A stretch of DNA of 64,000 nt from Paenibacillus methanolicus (GCF_008124765.1 NZ_VNHS01000005.1:248001-312000), one strand, 5' to 3'. Numbered from the stretch's first letter, positions 1-8,333 are shown. Notes: generated by a model from the letters alone, not told the origin. Numbers and translations: made by a program.

Positions 1-21
1 GTTCAAATCCCGTACGGCCAA
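1..21 (+). tRNA. 3' end of a tRNA (cut by window edge)
   Basis: The T-loop GTTCAAATC opens the window, followed by the 3' T-stem strand CCCGT, the 3' acceptor strand ACGGCCA (14-20) and discriminator A21. The CCA at 18-20 falls inside the acceptor stem by this count, so the 3' CCA tail is probably not encoded. The 5' acceptor strand would be TGGCCGT; the anticodon is outside the window and the amino acid cannot be named. Confidence 0.8.
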
Positions 22-32
22 ATAGCGCGAAG

Positions 33-77
33 AAAGCTCCTTCCGTTCCCTGCAAGCTAGGGCGGGAGGAGCTTTTT
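33..77 (+). terminator. Rho-independent terminator of the tRNA
   Basis: AAAGCTCCT and AGGAGCTTT pair, with a further inner stem CCCT/AGGG, and a run of six T follows at 72-77. It sits about 12 bases after the tRNA end. Confidence 0.85.
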
Positions 78-198
78 TCGTCGTTTCTCCGAGCGAGGGG
101 ACGATCCCGCAATTGATAAGAAGCCAGGATCGCCGCATTCGGGTAAGATGGAGGTAGGCTTAGCTTTCATCCCATACCACCATTAAGGAGGATGCTGC

Positions 199-963
199 AT
201 GCTGCTTAAGGATAAGATTGCCGTCGTGTACGGCGCAGGCGGAAAAATCGGCGGCGCGGCCGCCCGGGCGTTCGCCCGCGAAGGCGCGAAGGTCTACCTG
301 GCCGGGCGCACGTTGGACAAGGTTGAGGCGGTTGCCAGGGAGATTACGCAAGAGGACGGGGAGGCCGAAGCGGCGGCCGTGGACGCGCTGGACCGCGAAG
401 CGATCGAGCATCACATGGAGCAAATCGCAAGCCGTTCGGGCCGCATCGATATTTCGTTCAATGCCATCGGCATTCGCGGGGATTTGCAGGGCACGCCGCT
501 GCTGGAGATGGCGTGCGAGAATTTCGCCCTGCCGGTGTTGACCGGCGTCCAGACGTACTTCCTCACGGCGACGGCCGCGGCCCGGTATATGGTCCGGCAG
601 CGGTCGGGCGTTATTCTGACGTTGTCCACGTCGGCAGCCAGCTTGTCCGGACGTGACCGACGCTATCACTTGACCGGCGGCTTCTCCACGGCATGCTTGG
701 CGATCGAAGGATTCACCCGCAGCCTGGCCGGCGAGGTCGGCCAGCAAGGCGTACGGGTCGTCTGCCTGCGGTCGGATGCGATTCCGGAGACATGGGACGA
801 CCAGGATGCGCCGGCAAGAACGTACATGACGGACGGAACGGCGCTGGGACGTCTTCCGACGCTGCGCGAGGTGGCGGACGCCGCCGTGCTTATGGCTTCC
901 GACCGGGCTAGCGCCATAACGGGCGCGATCGCGAACTTGACGTGCGGCTCGGTCATGGATTAG
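199..963 (+). CDS. Short-chain dehydrogenase-like protein without catalytic Tyr/Lys
   Basis: The 254-residue protein has the Rossmann fold of classical SDR enzymes: the nucleotide-binding loop GAGGKIG lies at residues 12-18 and the C-terminal half reads like other SDRs (GFTRSLAGE after the active-site helix). The start is set by TAAGGAGG just upstream. At the position of the YxxxK catalytic pair the protein has FSTAC, so Phe162 replaces Tyr and Cys166 replaces Lys; the downstream GFTRSLA motif fixes this alignment. The fold and probably NAD(P) binding remain, but ordinary SDR redox catalysis is doubtful. Substrate is unknown and the neighbours give no clue. Confidence 0.85.
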   Translation: MLLKDKIAVVYGAGGKIGGAAARAFAREGAKVYLAGRTLDKVEAVAREITQEDGEAEAAAVDALDREAIEHHMEQIASRSGRIDISFNAIGIRGDLQGTPLLEMACENFALPVLTGVQTYFLTATAAARYMVRQRSGVILTLSTSAASLSGRDRRYHLTGGFSTACLAIEGFTRSLAGEVGQQGVRVVCLRSDAIPETWDDQDAPARTYMTDGTALGRLPTLREVADAAVLMASDRASAITGAIANLTCGSVMD

Positions 964-1076
964 CGGTAATAAGGGTACTACTTGAAATTGGTACTGCCGG
1001 CTGGTTGGGGGATTCGCTACAATTCGCTTATGAGGAAGTGCGAGATCGAATCGCAAGCATAAGGGAGTTCCTATTC

Positions 1077-1415
1077 GTGAATCATGCCGTAGCCCAAAAC
1101 GAACGCTTGTCGTATGCGGAGTTTGCCAGAAGAATGGCGATTGCCGGAGCGGTCTTGCTAGTAGCCAGCCTGTTGGTCATGTCGTTTCAACCACTTTTAG
1201 AAGTGAGTTCTTCTTGGTATATATTTGCAGTTGTGATCGTAACAATCAACTTGTGCGTGCTGGTTTTCGTCATACCTGGATTCACGCTGCTCGGGATCGC
1301 AACCGGCATCGTACACATCGTCCAAGCAAGAGCGGCCAACCATGACGCGGTATATGCCATCGCGCTTGGTGGTGTCGTGCTGGTCAGCGAGTATCTGCTT
1401 TTTATGGCGGGATAA
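1077..1415 (+). CDS. Small integral membrane protein, unknown function
   Basis: A 112-residue protein starting at GTG with AAGGGAG about 10 bases upstream; earlier in-frame codons lack a ribosome binding site. After a charged N-terminus (about 25 residues) come hydrophobic segments at roughly 25-45, 48-75 and 90-112, so three membrane spans are likely. No motif links it to a named family. It stands alone, followed by a good terminator. Confidence 0.6.
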   Translation: MNHAVAQNERLSYAEFARRMAIAGAVLLVASLLVMSFQPLLEVSSSWYIFAVVIVTINLCVLVFVIPGFTLLGIATGIVHIVQARAANHDAVYAIALGGVVLVSEYLLFMAG

Positions 1416-1426
1416 ATGTACACGTC

Positions 1427-1457
1427 AAAGAGCGCATGCATCATGCAGGCGCTCTTT
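1427..1457 (+). terminator. Rho-independent terminator
   Basis: AAAGAGCGC pairs with GCGCTCTTT around a 13-base loop, followed by T residues. It ends the small membrane-protein gene. Confidence 0.8.
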
Positions 1458-1510
1458 TGTGCGCACCGAGCGCGAAAAATAAGAAAAAACATTCGTGCTT
1501 TTTGCGCTTT

Positions 1511-1537
1511 TTGCGATCGCGGACGTTCCCTTATAAT
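1511..1537 (+). promoter_or_regulatory. Likely SigA promoter
   Basis: A perfect -10 box TATAAT at 1532-1537 has TTGCGA at 1511-1516 upstream (15-base spacer, a little short). It would start transcription near 1544, just before the next membrane-protein gene. Confidence 0.5.
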
Positions 1538-1572
1538 GGTAGTAACAATCTTTGAGGAAGGACGTGCGCAGC

Positions 1573-2007
1573 TTGCGGAGAGCCATAGAATTGAGCCTGT
1601 CCCCGTTCGTGCACAGCGGCTTCGCCATGGTGTTCCTCGCGTATCTGCTGAACTACGCCGACTTCATCGTCATCTGCGCCTTGTTCGTGCTCATGCTCGC
1701 GGTCCATACGGCGCTGACGGCAATGACCGCCCGCGGAAGAGGGTATGTCATGATGACGAACCTTCTGCTCTTCCTCTTGTTCCAACTGATCATGTTCGCC
1801 GGCAGGCACGCGTTAACAAGCCCGAACGAAGCGGAAGAAGACTACGGCGCCGGCATCCTGCTGCTCGTCGTGGGGTTCCCGCTATCCTTGGCGAGCTTGC
1901 TGATCGGATCGTTCGCCGGCGTGATGTTGTCCATCGTCCTTCGCCGGTCGATCGCCCGGATAAGACGGCGCTTCTATCGCAAGCTCGCCTGCCGAACCCT
2001 TTACTGA
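1573..2007 (+). CDS. Membrane protein with four predicted spans, C-terminus remodelled by a repeat
   Basis: The reading frame is open from 1552. A start at TTG 1573 leaves AGGAAGG about 11 bases upstream; GTG 1564 lies too close to that site, and TTG 1552 has none, so the exact start is unsettled. The protein (about 144 residues) has four hydrophobic stretches and a basic tail. Its last 11 codons and stop lie inside a 105-bp segment that is repeated identically at 3556-3660 as the end of the lysR gene, so the present C-terminus may be altered by that duplication. No known family was recognised. Confidence 0.55.
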   Translation: MRRAIELSLSPFVHSGFAMVFLAYLLNYADFIVICALFVLMLAVHTALTAMTARGRGYVMMTNLLLFLLFQLIMFAGRHALTSPNEAEEDYGAGILLLVVGFPLSLASLLIGSFAGVMLSIVLRRSIARIRRRFYRKLACRTLY

Positions 2008-2077
2008 ATGAGTTCGAGAAATTTGCTCGCGCTGCCCGACAGCGGCACGCTGCGCAGCGTCATGATGCCGACGTGCG
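1973..2077. repeat. 105-bp direct repeat, copy 1 (fragment of lysR 3' end)
   Basis: These 105 bases are identical to 3556-3660. The second copy carries the last codons of the intact lysR gene; this copy is an orphan fragment of it. The two copies flank the acyltransferase gene as direct repeats, which suggests that the segment between them arrived together with a duplication of the target region. Confidence 0.9.
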
Positions 2078-2139
2078 GTTCCGTCATGAATTAGGGCGGT
2101 GAGTATCCGAATCCGATCTTATCGATTCGCAACAACAAA

Positions 2140-2180
2140 AAGGTGTCCCAAAGTCGTTAAAAGACGATTGGGAGCCTTCT
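2140..2180. terminator. Hairpin likely ending transcription
   Basis: AAGG.TCCCAA and TTGGGA.CCTT pair with an inner GTC/GAC step around TTAAAA. It lies between copy 1 of the repeat and the convergent acyltransferase gene and could work in either direction; the T-run is weak. Confidence 0.5.
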
Positions 2181-2257
2181 TCTCGGGAAATTTACCAAAT
2201 TTGTTTCGCCGCAGGCACGCGGTATGAGCCATTGGATATTGGGCTTAGAAGGATTTG

Positions 2258-3379
2258 CTATATTATGGTGGACGGCGCTTCGGACGGATCCGTTTTTATG
2301 CCTCTTTTTCTTCTTCTTGTGAATTGATCGATTAACTTATTGGTGACCTTTCTTCCATAATCCACGCATGGCTGCTCGATGAATCGAAATGTGATAGAGG
2401 ATGCAATAACGACGGCAACCAAGCAGAGTATGATCACCCCATATAATCCCAAAGATTGCCCCCATGCTGTTTTCATAATCGCGTTAAACATGGGAAGAGC
2501 AATAACCGGATGCAGCAAATAGACCGAATAGCTGATCTTCCCGAAATAGCTGGAAATTTTGAATTCCTTTTGCGAGGCTTTCGAAAAAGCAAGAAAAATA
2601 ACCAGGGCAACGATATATGACATGGCATACTGTAACCACTCGTCCGCGTAAGCGAGATAAGATATCGGGAACATAAAAAGCGCAAAAGACGCCATCCAAA
2701 TGTAAACCGATCTCACTTGAATCGTACCTTCATTTTGTTTAAGTTTACGCCAAGCCATTCCGAAGAACATGACAGAGAGCGCGAGGGTAAGAGCTACTGG
2801 AAGGTTAATTTCAGTTACATAGCGGGCCGCTGCCAACATCAAAGAGGCGATCAACCAAAAATACATATTAAGTAAGATTGATTTGCTTTTCTGTATAATC
2901 CCTAGTAAGAAATACAAGGCGCAAAGTATATAGAAGATAAGTTCAATTTGTAGCGTCCAATAAACGCCCAACATGTCTTCAACGCCGATAAAGCTCTGAA
3001 ACATTGTAGCGTTGGCAGCGATTTGGAATCCTCCGAACTTCGTTCCCATTACGACCAGCGCAAGAATAATGGATAGCCAATATAAGGGATAAAGCCGAAA
3101 AAAACGGCTTGAGACGAATTTCAAAAGGTTGAACTCCTTGGTTTTGAGCAAGCTGTACGGGATAACAAATCCACTAACCGCAAAAAACATGACAACGCCA
3201 ATTTTACCAATATCTAATCCATCGCGAATGAAAAATTCCAAAACGCGCTGTAATGTTGTTCCGGCCTCAAAATGCAGAAAACGGCTGTTGATTTCCCAAA
3301 GGTGGTAAATAACTACCGCAATCGCTGCATAACCTCGAATTGCATCAATCCAAGAAAGTCTCAAACGATCACTATTCAT
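2258..3379 (-). CDS. Acyltransferase family 3 membrane protein
   Basis: A 373-residue polytopic membrane protein of the acyltransferase-3 (OafA/NodX) family, whose members O-acylate sugars of surface polymers. The N-terminus has the family signature RLSWIDAIRGYAAIAVV with the conserved R at the start of span 1, then a His-containing IYHLWE loop, FAVSGFVIPYSLL, and some ten hydrophobic segments. The start ATG 3379 follows AGAGGTG at good spacing; an upstream open stretch to 3520 lacks a site. The gene is clearly more AT-rich than its neighbours and is enclosed by 105-bp direct repeats, pointing to recent acquisition. Acceptor and acyl group cannot be predicted. Confidence 0.85.
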   Translation of the reverse strand: MNSDRLRLSWIDAIRGYAAIAVVIYHLWEINSRFLHFEAGTTLQRVLEFFIRDGLDIGKIGVVMFFAVSGFVIPYSLLKTKEFNLLKFVSSRFFRLYPLYWLSIILALVVMGTKFGGFQIAANATMFQSFIGVEDMLGVYWTLQIELIFYILCALYFLLGIIQKSKSILLNMYFWLIASLMLAAARYVTEINLPVALTLALSVMFFGMAWRKLKQNEGTIQVRSVYIWMASFALFMFPISYLAYADEWLQYAMSYIVALVIFLAFSKASQKEFKISSYFGKISYSVYLLHPVIALPMFNAIMKTAWGQSLGLYGVIILCLVAVVIASSITFRFIEQPCVDYGRKVTNKLIDQFTRRRKRGIKTDPSEAPSTII

Positions 3380-3504
3380 GACTAGCATCACCTCTATTTT
3401 TGTCTTGATTATATCAGTCATGATACAATTTGTATCTATTTTTATTTTAAATATGGCAGCCGCGGAGTCAGAGCAGAATTGAATCGGCATCGCGTGCGAT
3501 TTAC

Positions 3505-3539
3505 GGGGCATGCCAACCATGGATTAGCGTGCCCCGCAT
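3505..3539. other. GC-rich hairpin upstream of the acyltransferase insert
   Basis: CGGGGCATGC and GCGTGCCCCG form a 10-bp stem (one G-T pair) just inside repeat copy 2. There is no T-run; it may be a boundary feature of the inserted segment. Confidence 0.4.
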
Positions 3540-3555
3540 ATCGCCATGCAAAAAC

Positions 3556-3660
3556 TCTATCGCAAGCTCGCCTGCCGAACCCTTTACTGAATGAGTTCGA
3601 GAAATTTGCTCGCGCTGCCCGACAGCGGCACGCTGCGCAGCGTCATGATGCCGACGTGCG
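3556..3660. repeat. 105-bp direct repeat, copy 2 (native end of lysR)
   Basis: Identical to 1973-2077. It covers the stop codon and about the last 24 codons of the LysR regulator plus bases beyond it. Because the regulator is intact here, this is probably the original copy. Confidence 0.9.
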
Positions 3661-4468
3661 AGGGCGGCAGCTGCACGTCCAGCCGAATTTCGAACAGCGA
3701 TCCGTCTTCCAGCTCCTTCGCGATGAACTCCTTGGCCACGTAGGAGAGGCCGAGTCCCTTGCGCGCGAATTCGATCAGCAGGTCGACGCTGCCGACCTCG
3801 ATGCCCGGTTTGATTTTGTACCCGTAGCCCCGGAACAGCTCGGTGATGGCCATGCGCGCCCGGCTGTTGCGCGAGAACAGGATGATCGGGTGCTCGAGCA
3901 GCTCTTCCAGCGTGATGACGCGGTCCTTCAACCCGGAGAACGCGGCCCCGGCCACGAAGCAATCCTGCAGCTGCAGGCTCTCTTTCACCGCGAGCTGCGG
4001 GTCGACGATCGGCATCCGCACGACCCCCATGTCGATGCGCCCTTCCTTCAAGAAGGTGATGATCTCCGGCGTCGTGCCGTGGTTGAGGTGGAGGCGGATG
4101 CCCGGGTAGGTCCGGTGGAAGAGCTCGAGGTACGGCAGCAGATAATGTTTGAACAGCGAATCGCTGCCGCCGATCCGAAGCTCCCCGCTGTCCAGATTTT
4201 TGAGCGCGCTCATTTTCTCCTCGGCGAGCGAAATCAGCATCTGGGACTGCTCGATGTAGGAGTAAAGCACGGTACCCTCCTGCGTCAGCGTCACGCCCTT
4301 GGACGTCCGGTAGAAGAGGGTCAACCCTAGGCTTTCCTCCAGCTGCTTGATGGCGTGGCTGACGCTCGGCTGGGTCAAATACAGCGATTTGGCGGCTTGG
4401 GACAGGCTGCCGCTCTTGGCGGCCCAGTAAAATACTTTGTAAAGTTCGTAGTTATTGGTCATAGACAC
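3584..4468 (-). CDS. LysR family transcriptional regulator
   Basis: A 294-residue LysR-type regulator. The winged-helix DNA-binding domain is at residues 1-65 (Q-A-A-K-S-L-Y-L-T-Q-P-S-V-S-H-A-I-K-Q-L-E-E motif), followed by the effector-binding domain with ELRIGGSDSLF at about 92 and IITFLKEGRIDMGVV near 130. GTG 4468 is preferred as the start because AGGAG lies 9 bases upstream; ATG 4462 is too far. The gene is divergent from transaldolase with a 164-base gap, the usual arrangement for a LysR regulator and its target, so control of the transaldolase gene is inferred. The effector is unknown. Confidence 0.9.
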   Translation of the reverse strand: MSMTNNYELYKVFYWAAKSGSLSQAAKSLYLTQPSVSHAIKQLEESLGLTLFYRTSKGVTLTQEGTVLYSYIEQSQMLISLAEEKMSALKNLDSGELRIGGSDSLFKHYLLPYLELFHRTYPGIRLHLNHGTTPEIITFLKEGRIDMGVVRMPIVDPQLAVKESLQLQDCFVAGAAFSGLKDRVITLEELLEHPIILFSRNSRARMAITELFRGYGYKIKPGIEVGSVDLLIEFARKGLGLSYVAKEFIAKELEDGSLFEIRLDVQLPPSHVGIMTLRSVPLSGSASKFLELIQ

Positions 4469-4507
4469 GATCTATAGCTCCTGTGAAATGTATTAATTAC
4501 GCATATA

Positions 4508-4536
4508 TTGGTTAATCGTATTATAGTTGATGTAAT
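4508..4536 (+). promoter_or_regulatory. Promoter of the transaldolase gene
   Basis: TTGGTT at 4508-4513 and TGTAAT at 4531-4536 are separated by 17 bases. The AT-rich dyad ATTAA(N15)TTAAT just upstream is a plausible LysR binding site, and a TATAAT on the other strand may serve lysR itself. Confidence 0.5.
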
Positions 4537-4632
4537 GGGACTTAGAAAAGAGAGACCAGAAATGCCAGGAGTGGCACGAGAGAAGCAAGCCCGATTACCG
4601 TGAGACCAAAAAACGAACGGAGGCAATGAATC

Positions 4633-5307
4633 ATGAAGTTTTTTATCGATACCGCGAATTTGGCCGATATCAAGAAAGCCTATAAAATCGGCGTGTTGTC
4701 CGGCGTAACGACGAACCCATCCCTGGTAGCCAAGGAAGGCGTACGTTTCGAAGACCGCATCGAAGAGATTTTGCGCGAAGTGCCCGAAGTGGAATCCGTA
4801 TCGGCGGAAGTGACGCCGGACGCGCTGACGGCGGAAGAAATGATCGCGCAAGCGAACGAACTGATCAAGCTGAACAACAACGATAAAAACATCACGATTA
4901 AACTGCCAATGACGCTGGCCGGTCTGGAAGCTTGCCGCTACCTGACCAAGAAAGGCGTCAAAACGAACGTAACGCTCATCTTCACCGTCAATCAGGCACT
5001 GCTTGCATCTCGCGCGGGCGCAACGTACGTATCGCCGTTCCTGGGCCGTCTGGACGACATCTCCGAAGATGGCGTGCTGCTCGTTTCCAAAGTCGCCGAG
5101 CTGTTCCGCACGCATAACCTCGATACGCAAATCATCGCCGCATCCGTCCGCCATCCGGATCACGTCACGCGCGTGGCGATGGCCGGCGCGCACATCGCGA
5201 CGGTTCCGTTCACGGTTATCGAGCAAATCTCCAAACATCCGCTGACGGATCAAGGCATGGAGAAGTTCGCGGCCGACTGGAAGAAGACCGCTGAACTGAA
5301 AGTGTAA
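4633..5307 (+). CDS. tal: Transaldolase / fructose-6-phosphate aldolase-like
   Basis: A 224-residue single-domain (beta/alpha)8 enzyme of the small transaldolase subfamily (Bacillus YwjH/Tal and E. coli FSA). Visible signatures are FFIDTANL at the N-terminus, GVTTNPSLV near residue 25, the Schiff-base lysine Lys90 in [27 protein letters not shown] and [11 protein letters not shown]. It transfers dihydroxyacetone units in the non-oxidative pentose phosphate pathway or cleaves fructose 6-phosphate; the sequence is closest in character to Bacillus transaldolase. CGGAGG precedes the ATG. The divergent LysR gene probably regulates it, and a strong terminator follows. Confidence 0.93.
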   Translation: MKFFIDTANLADIKKAYKIGVLSGVTTNPSLVAKEGVRFEDRIEEILREVPEVESVSAEVTPDALTAEEMIAQANELIKLNNNDKNITIKLPMTLAGLEACRYLTKKGVKTNVTLIFTVNQALLASRAGATYVSPFLGRLDDISEDGVLLVSKVAELFRTHNLDTQIIAASVRHPDHVTRVAMAGAHIATVPFTVIEQISKHPLTDQGMEKFAADWKKTAELKV

Positions 5308-5365
5308 TCCGCATTGATGCTCCATCTGCAAGAACGGTAAGTGTAATGCGTACTGGCTAATTGAC

Positions 5366-5408
5366 GCTTTGAATTCCGGTCTGAAACCGGGGTTCAAAGC
5401 TTTTTTTT
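5366..5408 (+). terminator. Strong Rho-independent terminator
   Basis: GCTTTGAA pairs with TTCAAAGC, with an inner CCGGT/ACCGG stem, followed by a run of T to 5408. It ends the transaldolase gene. Confidence 0.92.
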
Positions 5409-5481
5409 GTTGTCGCGAGGTTAGAATCCGGCGGGGAACTGTATAAATGGGATAGAGAGGATTTCGACGGGAGGCTTGGGT

Positions 5482-5769
5482 ATGTGGGATGGTATGCTGA
5501 TCACGACGATTGCGTTGCTCGGCGCATCGTTTTTGGCGCTAGGCGCGCGCATGACGGGACGAACCGGGCGTACGGTCGTCGCGATCGCGTTCGCCGCGCT
5601 GGCTTTCCTTTTGCTGTACAGCCAATACGATGACTGGAAAGGGGAGTACGAGGATGCGAATATCGGCCTTGGTCTCGCTTATATGCTCGTATGGGGCGCG
5701 ACGGCGGTCGCGATCGTCGGGGCGGTCATCGGGGGGGGCGTCAAGGGAGCGGGCAAGCGTCGTCCATAA
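5482..5769 (+). CDS. Small membrane protein, unknown function
   Basis: A 95-residue protein with three hydrophobic segments (about 5-22, 30-47 and 65-85). ATG 5482 has GGGAGG 8 bases upstream; TTG 5476 is less well placed. No family recognised. It stands alone between two terminators. Confidence 0.6.
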   Translation: MWDGMLITTIALLGASFLALGARMTGRTGRTVVAIAFAALAFLLLYSQYDDWKGEYEDANIGLGLAYMLVWGATAVAIVGAVIGGGVKGAGKRRP

Positions 5770-5870
5770 CGGTCGCGCGGAGAATCGCCGTCGCAGGGGC
5801 TGGTATTCGCATCACCGGCTCGATAGACGATTCGGAGCGGCGACGACTCTTTTGTAATGAACGAATGGCG

Positions 5871-5897
5871 AAGCGCTCTGTTCGACAGGGCGTTTTC
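5871..5897 (+). terminator. Rho-independent terminator
   Basis: CGCTCTGT-TCG-ACAGGGCG forms an 8-bp stem (one G-T pair) followed by TTTT. The stretch from 5770 to here shows no gene. Confidence 0.65.
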
Positions 5898-5950
5898 GCA
5901 TAGGTCTCGTCAGCTTCTATGTTGCCATTCGCGGCGGAATGATTTATGAT

Positions 5951-5981
5951 TTAATTGATAATGATAATTATTATCAATTAA
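5951..5981. promoter_or_regulatory. Fur box (31-bp palindrome)
   Basis: TTAATTGATAAT and ATTATCAATTAA are perfect inverted arms around GATAATT, and the core contains overlapping copies of the Fur consensus TGATAATnATTATCA. It lies about 35 bases before the start of the AraC-type regulator and predicts iron repression of the siderophore locus. Confidence 0.93.
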
Positions 5982-6013
5982 ACTTGTCGATTTTTCCAGT
6001 TAGGAGGTATCGC

Positions 6014-7216
6014 GTGCTCGATCATACGAAAACTACTCCTGCCTCGGACGGCAGCGCGGCGCGGATGTCTATGGATGAAGTGCGCGCCTATATGTCAGGT
6101 CATTACCATGAGCCGTTGTCGATCGAATTATTGGCGCAATTGGCCGGGCTGAGTCCGAATTATTTCGGCGAAGCGTTCAAGAAGGCGACCGGGCGCAGCG
6201 TCATGGATTATCTGACGGGGCTGCGCATCGGCAGGGCGAAGCAGCTGATCCGGGAGACGGACCTCTATATGCGGGAGGTCGCCAGAAGCGTAGGCTACAG
6301 CGACGAATATTATTTTAGCCGCAAATTCAAGAAAGAGGTCGGCGTCTCGCCGTCGGTGTTCGGGCGAAGCGCCCGGCAGCGCATCGCGGCGTTGTCCGCG
6401 TCATCGATCGGTTATTTGCTCCCGCTCGGCATCGTGCCGGTCGCGGCTCCGCTTGACCCGAAATGGTCGCCCTATTACCACTATTACTACCAATCCGAAA
6501 TTCGCGTGCATTTGGAAGCGCCGGACTCGGGCAAGGATGCCGACAACATAAAGAGCCTCATGGCCGCGAAACCGGATGCCGTCTTGATCCAGGAGTCATG
6601 CGAGGCCGCCATGGAGGAATGGCTGGCATCGAGCGCCATCGAGCTGATTCGGATCGACGCGGAGGATTGGAGAGGCAGGCTTTGGCAAACCGCCAAAGCG
6701 CTGGGCAGGTCGGCGAGCGCGGACCGGTGGATTCGCGCCTACGAAAGCAATGCCGCCCAGGCGAAGCAGAGCATCCGGGAGGCGGTCGGCGCGGATCGGT
6801 TCCTTACGCTTCGTTTGTCGGGCGATCAACTTTACATGTATGTCAACAGGGGCATCCGAGACGTGATATACCGCGATTTGGAGCTGGCCGCGATTCCAAG
6901 ACTGAGCGAAGTGTATAATGAACCGCTGTCGGTCTTGGAGCTGGCCGCGATAGATCCGGATCGTCTCATGCTGCTCGTCTGTCCGGATGCCGGCACGCGC
7001 ATGCAGTGGCTGTCGCTGCAGCACGATGAGCGGTGGCGAAGCTTGAAGGCGGTGAAGAACAGGTTCGTGTATCAGCTCCCGTCTAATCCGTGGTTCGAAT
7101 ACTCACCCGTTGCGGTTAGCCGCATGCTGGAGGAGACGGTACTGCTGTTAACGGGGAAAAATCCAACGCTCGCTCCTGTTCCGGTCCATGGGCGACCCGA
7201 AGGAAGCGAGCTATAA
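6014..7216 (+). CDS. AraC regulator fused to siderophore-binding domain (Btr-like)
   Basis: A 400-residue protein combining two AraC-type helix-turn-helix motifs (about residues 20-115; LAQLAGLSPNYFGEAFKKAT and the second motif VARSVGYSDEYYFSRKFKKE) with a C-terminal periplasmic-binding-like domain (about 130-390) related to FeuA-type iron-siderophore binders. This is the build of Bacillus Btr, which senses Fe-bacillibactin directly and switches on uptake. No signal peptide is present, as expected for a cytoplasmic sensor. GTG 6014 is chosen because TAGGAGGT lies 6 bases upstream. A perfect Fur palindrome precedes it and the FeuA-like gene follows, so it should activate that gene when the ferric siderophore enters. 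Confidence 0.9.
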   Translation: MLDHTKTTPASDGSAARMSMDEVRAYMSGHYHEPLSIELLAQLAGLSPNYFGEAFKKATGRSVMDYLTGLRIGRAKQLIRETDLYMREVARSVGYSDEYYFSRKFKKEVGVSPSVFGRSARQRIAALSASSIGYLLPLGIVPVAAPLDPKWSPYYHYYYQSEIRVHLEAPDSGKDADNIKSLMAAKPDAVLIQESCEAAMEEWLASSAIELIRIDAEDWRGRLWQTAKALGRSASADRWIRAYESNAAQAKQSIREAVGADRFLTLRLSGDQLYMYVNRGIRDVIYRDLELAAIPRLSEVYNEPLSVLELAAIDPDRLMLLVCPDAGTRMQWLSLQHDERWRSLKAVKNRFVYQLPSNPWFEYSPVAVSRMLEETVLLLTGKNPTLAPVPVHGRPEGSEL

Positions 7217-7243
7217 TTACCCTCACAATGAGAATGATAATCA
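7212..7243 (+). promoter_or_regulatory. Promoter -10 and Fur box of the siderophore-binding protein gene
   Basis: TATAAT at 7212-7217 overlaps the stop codon of the regulator, and TGAGAATGATAATCA at 7229-7243 fits the Fur 7-1-7 consensus with one mismatch per arm. A repressor there would cover the likely transcription start. Confidence 0.75.
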
Positions 7244-7265
7244 CTGAGAGGGGTTAACGTTACAC

Positions 7266-8333
7266 ATGAATGTCACACCTAACAATTACATACGCAAAGG
7301 ACGGGCCGCGCTGCTGGCCGCCCTTATCCTGACGGGGGGAGCGCTTGCCGGATGCGGTTCGAGCGCGGATAGCGAGCAGGCAGGCGCGCCGGCTTCCAAT
7401 GCCGCCTCGGGGCAGACGTCCGGGACAACCGTCAACGCCGGACGGGAGGCGACAGGCAACGACGCGGCATCGGCTGCGCAGGGAGCCGAGCATTCGGAGG
7501 CGGCTTATCCGCTGACGGTAACCGACGAGCTGGGCCACGAGATGACGATTCCGGCCAAGCCGGTCCGCGTTTTCGCCCCTATGATGGAGGATTCGATGGT
7601 CGCGCTGGGCATCCAGCCGGCGATGCAATGGTCGAACGGCGTAGAGCCCCAACTCTACCTGCAGGACCGGCTGAGCGGCGTGCCCGAGATGAGCTTCGCC
7701 AGCGGACCTCCGTCCGCGGAGGCCGTGCTGGCGCAGACGCCGGATTTGATCGTCCTCCACAATAAATTCTATGCGGAGAACGGCGTGTACGAGCAGTACG
7801 CGAAGATCGCGCCTACCTATGTGTTCGAGAGCGCATCGGATGATTTGCGGAGCTCGATCGCGACGTTAGGGAAGCTGCTGGGCGTGCCGGACAAGGCGGA
7901 AGAAGCCGCGACCCGCTATGCGGAGCAAGTCGCCTCGGCCAAGGAGAAGCTCGCCGGAATCGCGGAAGGCAAGAAGGCGGCGATCATCCGCTTCAATGCG
8001 AAAGGGATGTTCTTCCTAAGCGGAGACACCTATAGCGGAGCGGTGCTCGCCCAAGATCTGGGCTTTGGCCAGAGCGAGCTGGTGAAAGGCGGAGCCTTCG
8101 AAGTCTCGCTCGAAATTTTGCCGCAGCTGGAGGCCGACTATATCTTCCTCGTGAACGACGGCCATCTGGGCGACGCCGCGCTGGCGGACTTAAAGGCGAG
8201 CGGCATCTGGCAGAACGTCCCGGCCGTGAAGAACGGCAGCGTGTACGAGACCTCGAGCGGCTACTGGCTGAGCGGCGGCTACATCGCGCAGGGGAAAGTC
8301 ATCGACGATGTGCTGGGGTTCCTGGCGCCATGA
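7266..8333 (+). CDS. Iron-siderophore ABC transporter binding lipoprotein (FeuA-like)
   Basis: A 355-residue lipoprotein: basic N-terminus, hydrophobic segment and lipobox ALAGC with the lipidated Cys30, then an Ala/Gly/Ser-rich linker and a class III substrate-binding fold. Typical elements are YPLTVTDELGHEMTIPAKPVRV, PSAEAVLAQTPDLIV and IAPTYVFE. It should capture a ferric catecholate-type siderophore at the cell surface. No permease or ATPase gene accompanies it here, so it must use components encoded elsewhere. A Fur box lies just upstream, and the stop codon overlaps the start of the esterase gene. Confidence 0.92.
   Translation: MNVTPNNYIRKGRAALLAALILTGGALAGCGSSADSEQAGAPASNAASGQTSGTTVNAGREATGNDAASAAQGAEHSEAAYPLTVTDELGHEMTIPAKPVRVFAPMMEDSMVALGIQPAMQWSNGVEPQLYLQDRLSGVPEMSFASGPPSAEAVLAQTPDLIVLHNKFYAENGVYEQYAKIAPTYVFESASDDLRSSIATLGKLLGVPDKAEEAATRYAEQVASAKEKLAGIAEGKKAAIIRFNAKGMFFLSGDTYSGAVLAQDLGFGQSELVKGGAFEVSLEILPQLEADYIFLVNDGHLGDAALADLKASGIWQNVPAVKNGSVYETSSGYWLSGGYIAQGKVIDDVLGFLAP

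Noticed and set aside
1416-2102. 228-codon plus-strand frame over the membrane-protein gene
   Set aside because: Starts inside a terminator hairpin, is Arg/His-rich, and competes with a frame that encodes clear membrane spans.
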